Below are positions 23,031-28,162 of a stretch of 28,162 nt of DNA, one piece after another; position 1 is the stretch's first letter, and each line of letters opens with the position of its first letter. The notes under the pieces were generated by a model. The model made no database searches, was not told the origin of the DNA, and was given only the letters and a program-made list of their open reading frames with translations. The translations under genes were made by a program, and so were the position numbers. The stretch covers positions 1 to 28,162 of the forward strand of contig JBAPRR010000356.1 in NCBI GenBank assembly GCA_049281195.1, read 5' to 3'. Origin of the DNA: JBAPRR01 sp049281195 (lineage in GTDB: Bacteria; Actinomycetota; Acidimicrobiia; Acidimicrobiales; CAVXTF01).

Positions 23031-23165
23031 GCTTGTGAGCGAGTTGTGTCAGGCCAGGCAGTCGACTTTTTTTCAAAACATCACCGCCAACCATCCTCAG
23101 AGCAGTCGAAAAAGTATCAGGCTTGTTCAACCCCCATTGCTCTCCCGCTGGCGTAGGGTCGGTTG

Positions 23166-23192
23166 GCGTGAACCGGCGGCTCACGCTTTTTG
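23166..23192 (+). terminator. Terminator-like hairpin with T-run
   Basis: GCGTGA (23166-23171) pairs with TCACGC (23181-23186) around a 9-base loop and is followed at once by TTTTTGTT. This is the typical shape of an intrinsic terminator on the plus strand. It lies 206 bases after the FtsX permease stop and just before the small ORF at 23222, so it probably separates the first exporter operon from the second. Confidence 0.6.
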
Positions 23193-23221
23193 TTGACACG
23201 TACTGACGAATGGAGGCACCC

Positions 23222-23422
23222 ATGGCGACGGACGAACCAGTGACAGCCGACGATGTTCGACAAACGCTCCTCAACCAGATCAATGAGGCGGCAAGGCTCA
23301 CGACATCCACCGATGCCTTGCTCGTCCTCGCTCAGGCGTTCGCAGTGACAGTGGAGACGAAGTCGGTGAGATCAGGCTTCTCCACCGCCTATTCCGGCTC
23401 GTCGAAGACGGAATCTTCGTAG
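23222..23422 (+). CDS. Possible small protein, 66 residues
   Basis: I do not recognise this protein. It has a helical N-terminal part (ADDVRQTLLNQINEAARL, then ALLVLAQAFAVTVE) and a Ser-rich tail. The ATG at 23222 is chosen because GGAGG lies 5 bases upstream; an ATG at 23210 has none. From about base 23340 a second frame becomes more protein-like (DEVGEIRLLHRLFRLVEDGI) up to a TAA at 23446, so the gene may carry a -1 frameshift or the tail may be divergent. Third-position GC does not decide between the two frames. It lies between two exporter operons. Confidence 0.42.
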   Translation: MATDEPVTADDVRQTLLNQINEAARLTTSTDALLVLAQAFAVTVETKSVRSGFSTAYSGSSKTESS

Positions 23423-23457
23423 CGTCAACCCACGGGATCAGGTCCTAACTGAGTTAT

Positions 23458-23586
23458 GTGGAGAGTGAACTGGCACTGAGCCATCGACTTGATCTGCGAC
23501 AGATACGTGAGCACTCCCCCGACTCGATTCGGTCGTTACCGAGTGAGCGCTATTCAGCGGTCGTAAATCCGGAGGCAGACAGATGA
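23458..23586 (+). CDS. Doubtful 42-residue ORF coupled to the ABC ATPase gene
   Basis: A short open frame (VESELALSHRLDLRQIREHS and on) with a GTG start and no ribosome binding site. Its stop overlaps the ABC ATPase ATG by 4 bases, the only reason to list it. It is in the same phase as the shifted reading of the preceding small ORF but is separated from it by a TAA. It may be the remains of a decayed gene or simply leader sequence. Confidence 0.22.
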   Translation: MESELALSHRLDLRQIREHSPDSIRSLPSERYSAVVNPEADR

Positions 23587-24560
23587 GTTTGGCCACCTCG
23601 ATCAGTGCATCGGACCGACGGACTGGCGACAGCGAGTGGGCGGTGGAGACACACGGCCTGACAAAGAGATTTGGACGCAACGTTGCGGTCAACGGTGTTG
23701 AGCTTCTCGTCCCTCGGGGAAGCGCGTTCGGCTACCTCGGTCCGAACGGAGCGGGAAAGACGACTCTCATCAGGGTCCTTCTCGGTTTGACGCACGCCGA
23801 CGCCGGCACGATGTCTCTTCTAGGCCACTCTGTTCCCCGCCATCGTGACCAGGCTCTGGCGCGGGTCGGGGCGATCGTGGATGAGCCCCGCTTTCACGGT
23901 CACCTGACCGGTCCCGACAATCTCGAACTCCTTGCCGAGGCACGCGGTGCCGGAGCTCGGTCGCGTATAGGGCCGTCACTTGAACGGGTCGGACTTTCGC
24001 ACCGTACCCATGACCGGGTCTCGAAGTATTCGATGGGAATGCGCCAACGTCTGGGCGTGGCCGCGTGTTTAATCGGAGATCCGCAGTTGCTTATCCTCGA
24101 CGAACCAATGAACGGCCTCGACCCCGGCGGCATGCAGGACATGCGTGAGTTGATCAGATCCTTCGTCGCCGAGGGGCGGACCGTGATGCTGTCGTCGCAT
24201 CTCCTCGACGAGATCGAGCGGACCTGCGACGCGGTGGCGATCGTCGACCAAGGCAATGTCATCAGGCAGGGTCCTATCGCCGAACTGATTGCCGGGGCCT
24301 CTCTCGGGCTACAGATCGAGTGCACAGAGCCCGACCGGGCGCGCACTCTTATCGAGTCCGCCAACCTCGCCGCACGAATCGAGTTGGAGCCCTCGGGCCT
24401 CGAGATCACCCTTCCCCCCGACACGCCGCGAGACGTCATCGCGGAAATCGCGCGCGTTCTCGTCCAGGGCCGGATCTCTCTTTACCGGCTGCAGGAGAAA
24501 CAGACTTCACTGGAGACGTGGTTTTTGCAAGTCACGAGCCGTTTGGGCGAGTCGTCATGA
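23583..24560 (+). CDS. ABC transporter ATP-binding protein (second ABC-2 exporter)
   Basis: A 325-residue ATPase of the DrrA/CcmA type. Walker A is GPNGAGKTT (about residue 60), the signature is YSMGMRQRLGVAACL, Walker B is LLILDEPMNGLDP, and the switch His is in SSHLLDEIERTCDAV. The C-terminal 100 residues form the usual accessory domain. ATG 23583 has GGAGG 7 bases upstream. The stop overlaps the permease start by 4 bases. It is not closely similar in its leader to the ATPase at 13031, so the two exporters are probably not a recent duplication. Confidence 0.94.
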   Translation: MSLATSISASDRRTGDSEWAVETHGLTKRFGRNVAVNGVELLVPRGSAFGYLGPNGAGKTTLIRVLLGLTHADAGTMSLLGHSVPRHRDQALARVGAIVDEPRFHGHLTGPDNLELLAEARGAGARSRIGPSLERVGLSHRTHDRVSKYSMGMRQRLGVAACLIGDPQLLILDEPMNGLDPGGMQDMRELIRSFVAEGRTVMLSSHLLDEIERTCDAVAIVDQGNVIRQGPIAELIAGASLGLQIECTEPDRARTLIESANLAARIELEPSGLEITLPPDTPRDVIAEIARVLVQGRISLYRLQEKQTSLETWFLQVTSRLGESS

Positions 24561-25753
24561 CGACTACAGACGCTGTGGCCGAGCGCCCCCCGGTGACGCC
24601 TGCATCCAGGAGAGAGCCTAAAGACCATCGCGGGTCGCCGTTGCCCACGTTTGGCATGGTTACGTCCCGATTCAAGGAGCTGCGCAAGCGACGCGGGCTG
24701 ATGATCATGCTGGTAGTGGTCACGATCGGCATCCCGACCGTCTACCTGTCCATCAGGCTGATCCTCCACGCCGTCGCACCGAACACCTACGGGCCTGCGG
24801 GCGGCTACGACGTGTACACCGGATTATCGGCCGGAGTTCTATATGTCTTCGGGTTCATCGTCGCCGCCACCCTCGGCTGTACGGCGGGTTCGATCGACCT
24901 CACGGAAGGAATGTTCCGACTCCTTGTGGTGACCGGTCGCTCGCGGCTCGCGCTCTACGTTGCGCGCATCCCCGCCGGGCTCGCGATCATCGTTCCGGTT
25001 GTGGCAATCGGCTTTATGATCGTGTGCGCGGTTTGCGTTTTCGCTGCGCCGAAGACATTGAACTACGGCGGCGTGAACGTACCAGCGGGTCTCTCCAAGT
25101 CTGGATTGGAGACGTGGGCCGCCGGACACGCGGACGAGGTCGTCTGCAACTTTGACATAAATATCGGACCGAAATCTCCTGGTGGTTCTGAAATCGGGTC
25201 GGTTATAACTGAGGTTCCTTGCGGCAACGGACCGAGCAATGGACCGACTGGCGGACCCCCGAGCAGCGGACCACAACCCACGCAAGCCCAGATCAGAGCT
25301 GTCGCCGCGCAGATCGCCGCAATGGACTATACGAACTACGCCTCGCAGTTCCTTTACCCGTCCGACGGGCTGATGGTGAAGACCGGACTGTGGCTCGAAC
25401 TCGAGGTATTGATCGGCTTCATCGTCGGCCTAGGGCTGGGTTCGTTGCTCGGCCAACGTACTGTCGGAGTGGTCCTCATGATTGTGCTCGAGGTCGTCCT
25501 GACTCCCATCCTTTCGAGAGCACATCTTCCACACCTTCTGAATTTGCAGCGTGCCGTAGTGGGCGTTGCTACTGCGCACCTTGCTCCGGGCGGACTGCCG
25601 GTGTTCGGAGGAGGGGGCGGGGGTCCAGCGGGTGGTGCTGGTAATCCGCTGCTCGTGCCGGAATCCACCACCGCCGCGGTCTGTGTGATCGTGGCGTGGC
25701 TCGTGGTCTGGTCGGTCCTTGGCGCGTGGCGGATGATGACGAGAGACACCTGA
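24557..25753 (+). CDS. ABC-2 type permease with external Cys-containing loop
   Basis: A 398-residue membrane protein with about six helices: MIMLVVVTIGIPTVYLSIRL, GVLYVFGFIVAATLGC, GLAIIVPVVAIGFMIVCAVC, LEVLIGFIVGLGLGSLLG, VGVVLMIVLEVVLTPIL and AVCVIVAWLVVWSVLGAW. A large loop (about residues 175-275) between helices 3 and 4 is rich in Gly, Pro and Ser and holds two cysteines (EVVCNFD, EVPCGNG) that could form a disulfide outside. A glycine-rich stretch precedes the last helix. The ATG at 24557 overlaps the ATPase stop by 4 bases; a longer frame from 24320 lies inside the ATPase gene and is rejected. Substrate unknown. Confidence 0.9.
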   Translation: MTTTDAVAERPPVTPASRREPKDHRGSPLPTFGMVTSRFKELRKRRGLMIMLVVVTIGIPTVYLSIRLILHAVAPNTYGPAGGYDVYTGLSAGVLYVFGFIVAATLGCTAGSIDLTEGMFRLLVVTGRSRLALYVARIPAGLAIIVPVVAIGFMIVCAVCVFAAPKTLNYGGVNVPAGLSKSGLETWAAGHADEVVCNFDINIGPKSPGGSEIGSVITEVPCGNGPSNGPTGGPPSSGPQPTQAQIRAVAAQIAAMDYTNYASQFLYPSDGLMVKTGLWLELEVLIGFIVGLGLGSLLGQRTVGVVLMIVLEVVLTPILSRAHLPHLLNLQRAVVGVATAHLAPGGLPVFGGGGGGPAGGAGNPLLVPESTTAAVCVIVAWLVVWSVLGAWRMMTRDT

Positions 25754-25814
25754 GTAGCGCCGCGCTCGGTGGCCGACCGGGAGAACTTACGTAGCAGCGT
25801 CAACGATCGCCGGA

Positions 25815-28121
25815 TTAGCTGTTGGTCCCTTCGGCAAGGGTGAGCGAGATCCCGCCAGCACTGGCCCGGCTCCCGATCGCCACAAGTCCTCCTGCTGGCC
25901 GCGCCGACACGGCAGCGAGCACATTTTGTGCATCAGGATTGTCGGTCGCGTCGATCACCCACTTGGACTCCTGTCTCGACTCCGCCAAAGTGAGCGTCCT
26001 GCCGGATTCGGCATCGAAATATGCGCCCACAGCCGAGCACTTGGTCGCAGACTGGCACTTCACGCCGTAAACCTGCGCGAAGTCGGAATCCACTGGTGGA
26101 GACGTCGGCTGGATTAGCCACTTTCCTCCAATCCACGCCTCGACAAGAACCGAGATGCGCGACGGGTACGAGTAGGCGTTACCGACCGCTGTGCAGGTCG
26201 TCGTCGTGGGACACGAGATCCCAGCCAGGTAACCGTCGACCTTCGGAGTGGATTGCAATGTCCATTGACTGCCATTCCAGCGCTCGACCAGCGCCGCGAG
26301 CATTGCCGACTTCGTGTACTCCCCAACTGCCGTGCACACGGCCGGAGAGGTGCACGATACGCCCTCGAACTCGGAGTCATATCCCTTCGGCGGCAAAGGA
26401 ACGGCGACGATGCTCCACAGCGATCCGTCCCACGTCTCAGTAAACGCGAATGAGGCAGAGTTGAGGACGTATGACCCGACGGCTACGCAGTTTTGGGAGG
26501 AAGTGCATGACACCCCCGAAAAGGCTGAGGACGTCCCCGGAGGCGCCCCTATCTGCTCGATGGTCCAACGCTTGCCGTTCCACTCTTCGACGAGTCCCGC
26601 AGACGATGAACTCGTCTGCCTGACACCCACAGCCATGCAGGTGTGCTGAGACACACACGACACACCATCGAGAGTGCTCGTACTAGAGCCATCCACCTGA
26701 GGCGTGGGAACGATCAACCATCTGGCGCCATTCCAATTCTCTGCCAGCGTGACGGTCGTCGAGGGGCTGACCTCGTAGGAACCCACAGCCATGCAAGTCC
26801 CTGCAGCCCCGCACGAAACGCTTCGAAGCGTGCTCGAAGCCGTACCAGAAACAGCCGGGATCTGTACTTGCTTCCAGTTCGTTGTGGCGTGAACCTCGAG
26901 CAGCGGTAGAGAAGGCCCAAACTTGGCCTCGTAGGATCCTGCCGCGTAGCACACGGTCTGCACCGGGCAAGAGACAGCGGACAAAGAGGACGTCGCAGTC
27001 GGGTCGACTGACGGCTGTAGCGTCCAATCTGATCCGTTCCACACTTCCGCCAGCGTCCTATCGGGGTGGCTGTTCCCGTCGAAGTACCCGACAGCCGTGC
27101 AAGCCATTGCCGACAGACAAGAGACACTCTCGAGATCTCCGATGCCTCCACCTTTGGCGGGGCTGGGCGTCGGCTCGATAATCCAGTCAGACCCATTCCA
27201 CGATTCGGCGAGGGTCGCACCGAGCGAATGCCCCACCCCGTTGCCGTTTATGTAGTAGCCGACGGCGGTGCATCGGGTTTTCGACATACATGTCACACCT
27301 TGAAGCTCGTCGACAATCGACCCGGTCACTTGCGCAGTCTGCTGCGCAATCCACCCCGATCCGCGCCACACCTCCACGAGGGTCACCCAGTCGTCCGACG
27401 ACGAGTCCAGATACATGCCAACCGCGACGCAATACCGCACGCCCGAGCAGGAGACGCCGTTGAATTTGCTCCCCGCGGATTGCAGTCGCGCTGGCTTCAT
27501 CAAGGTCCAGGCTTGCCCGTCCCACCGTTCTAAAAATCCTTCATTGACGTGGTCAGAGAGAACGGAAGTACCGACGGCAACGCAGGACTTTCGCGACGGA
27601 CATGACACTCCGACGAACTGGCTTTGCATCGCACCAGATGGATCCGGGGTCGGGCGCACGGCCCACGACGTTCCGTTCCATGTCTCGGACAGGCCGACCT
27701 GCTGACCTGACCGATTGGTTGCCGTACCAACGGCGGTGCACGAGGTGCTCGCGTTGCACGAGACTCCGTCCACGACGACGTGAGTGGCCCCTTCGGGGAT
27801 CGCTGCGTGGCCCACCCTCCACGACCTTCCGTTCCAGATCTCAGCCAAGGCCGAGCTCGAAAGGGCGTCGTCGTAGGAACCAACTCCCACGCAAGCTGTC
27901 GCCGTGACACAGGAGATCGATGATAACTTTGCGTTGGCGACCCGAGGATCGGGAGTCCTCTCGATAGACCAACTCACCTGTCGAGATACCGCCGGTCCGG
28001 TTGAAGCCACGGCGCCCCCGACCGGACTCAGCAAAATGGTCGCCAGGCCGATGACGGCTCCGGTTATCAGCGGCACATGATAGTGAGGGCGAACCTTCCG
28101 CAGGTCGGTTGGCGACGTCAA
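25815..28121 (-). CDS. Secreted protein with 14 repeats carrying cysteine pairs, possible double beta-propeller
   Basis: A 768-residue protein with an N-terminal signal peptide or anchor (about residues 14-40, LITGAVIGLATILLSPVGG, ending near AVAS). The rest is 14 tandem repeats of 45-60 residues with the pattern L-x-G-V-S-C-x5-C-x-A-V-G-x-Y, then TLAExWNGSxW and a TP-rich turn. In 13 repeats the two cysteines seven positions apart probably make a local disulfide; the last repeat has lost both. Regular repeats of this length suggest beta-propeller blades. Such proteins are frequent in some Actinomycetota, and I know no function. The TTG at 28121 is chosen because GGAGGGG lies 6-7 bases upstream; an overlapping GTG at 28128 is in another frame. 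It is convergent with the exporter operon. Confidence 0.88.
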   Translation of the reverse strand: MTSPTDLRKVRPHYHVPLITGAVIGLATILLSPVGGAVASTGPAVSRQVSWSIERTPDPRVANAKLSSISCVTATACVGVGSYDDALSSSALAEIWNGRSWRVGHAAIPEGATHVVVDGVSCNASTSCTAVGTATNRSGQQVGLSETWNGTSWAVRPTPDPSGAMQSQFVGVSCPSRKSCVAVGTSVLSDHVNEGFLERWDGQAWTLMKPARLQSAGSKFNGVSCSGVRYCVAVGMYLDSSSDDWVTLVEVWRGSGWIAQQTAQVTGSIVDELQGVTCMSKTRCTAVGYYINGNGVGHSLGATLAESWNGSDWIIEPTPSPAKGGGIGDLESVSCLSAMACTAVGYFDGNSHPDRTLAEVWNGSDWTLQPSVDPTATSSLSAVSCPVQTVCYAAGSYEAKFGPSLPLLEVHATTNWKQVQIPAVSGTASSTLRSVSCGAAGTCMAVGSYEVSPSTTVTLAENWNGARWLIVPTPQVDGSSTSTLDGVSCVSQHTCMAVGVRQTSSSSAGLVEEWNGKRWTIEQIGAPPGTSSAFSGVSCTSSQNCVAVGSYVLNSASFAFTETWDGSLWSIVAVPLPPKGYDSEFEGVSCTSPAVCTAVGEYTKSAMLAALVERWNGSQWTLQSTPKVDGYLAGISCPTTTTCTAVGNAYSYPSRISVLVEAWIGGKWLIQPTSPPVDSDFAQVYGVKCQSATKCSAVGAYFDAESGRTLTLAESRQESKWVIDATDNPDAQNVLAAVSARPAGGLVAIGSRASAGGISLTLAEGTNS

Positions 28122-28162
28122 CGTTCACCCCTCCGATCGCTCCGGACCGATGTGAAGCGAGA

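Noticed and set aside
23193..23198. TTGACA box directly after the terminator
   Set aside because: No -10 sequence at the expected distance; the downstream bases are already the ribosome binding site and start of the small ORF.
22945..23310. 121-residue minus-strand ORF in the spacer after the FtsX gene
   Set aside because: Covers both hairpins, has no ribosome binding site and an uninformative composition.
13031..24560. Missing canonical LSGGQ in the two ABC-2 ATPases (SKGMQQ, SMGMRQ)
   Set aside because: This variant is normal for the CcmA/DrrA/NatA branch and not a sign of inactivity.

Overview
The window reads as chromosomal DNA from a GC-rich member of the Actinomycetota, possibly an Acidimicrobiia-like lineage; the class is only an inference. 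The pointers are an actinobacterial-type (group 1h, formerly group 5) [NiFe]-hydrogenase with its lineage-specific accessory genes, frequent GTG starts with 4-base stop/start overlaps, several PadR regulators, and a secreted repeat protein with cysteine pairs. No rRNA, tRNA, CRISPR array, IS element or phage gene was seen. No gene-free stretch exceeds 300 bases.

Region 1 (1-8781, minus strand) is one dense hydrogenase operon. In transcription order it holds the small subunit (hhyS), the large subunit (hhyL), a NifU-type scaffold protein, a DUF5947-like and a DUF6084-like protein, a 472-residue protein of unknown function, the large-subunit maturation protease, a 34-residue single-helix protein, a cytoplasmic YceI-like protein, hypA, hypC, a 77-residue small protein, and hypD, which is cut by the left edge. 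Most junctions overlap by 1-4 bases or are only a few bases apart. The encoded enzyme most likely oxidises trace H2 and feeds electrons to the respiratory chain. The small subunit has Asp in place of the second cysteine ligand of the proximal FeS cluster, as known for this group.

Region 2 (8782-10452) is a 280-bp divergent promoter region followed on the plus strand by an unusual fusion: a PadR winged-helix DNA-binding domain joined to a YceI lipocalin-like domain. It is coupled to a small protein related to the 77-residue one in the hydrogenase operon. YceI and this small-protein type therefore occur on both sides of the hydrogenase promoter. My main hypothesis is a ligand-sensing (isoprenoid or quinone-like) regulator of the hydrogenase, paralogous to a ligand-binding protein made by the operon itself.

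Region 3 (10476-19027) has a tandem-PAS protein without output domain (minus); an ECF sigma factor, a membrane-anchored zinc-motif anti-sigma protein with a large external domain, and an ABC-2 exporter (plus); a histidine kinase, response regulator and DUF347 membrane protein operon (minus); and a four-TM membrane protein followed by three small ORFs, each joined to the previous one by a 4-base overlap (plus).

Region 4 (19028-25753, plus) has a PadR repressor with a near-perfect palindromic operator over its own promoter, coupled to a MacB/LolD-type ATPase and a large FtsX-like permease. After a hairpin and a terminator-like site come one or two doubtful small ORFs and a second ABC-2 exporter.

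Region 5 (25815-28121, minus) encodes one secreted protein built of 14 repeats of about 50 residues, 13 with a conserved cysteine pair, possibly two seven-bladed propellers.
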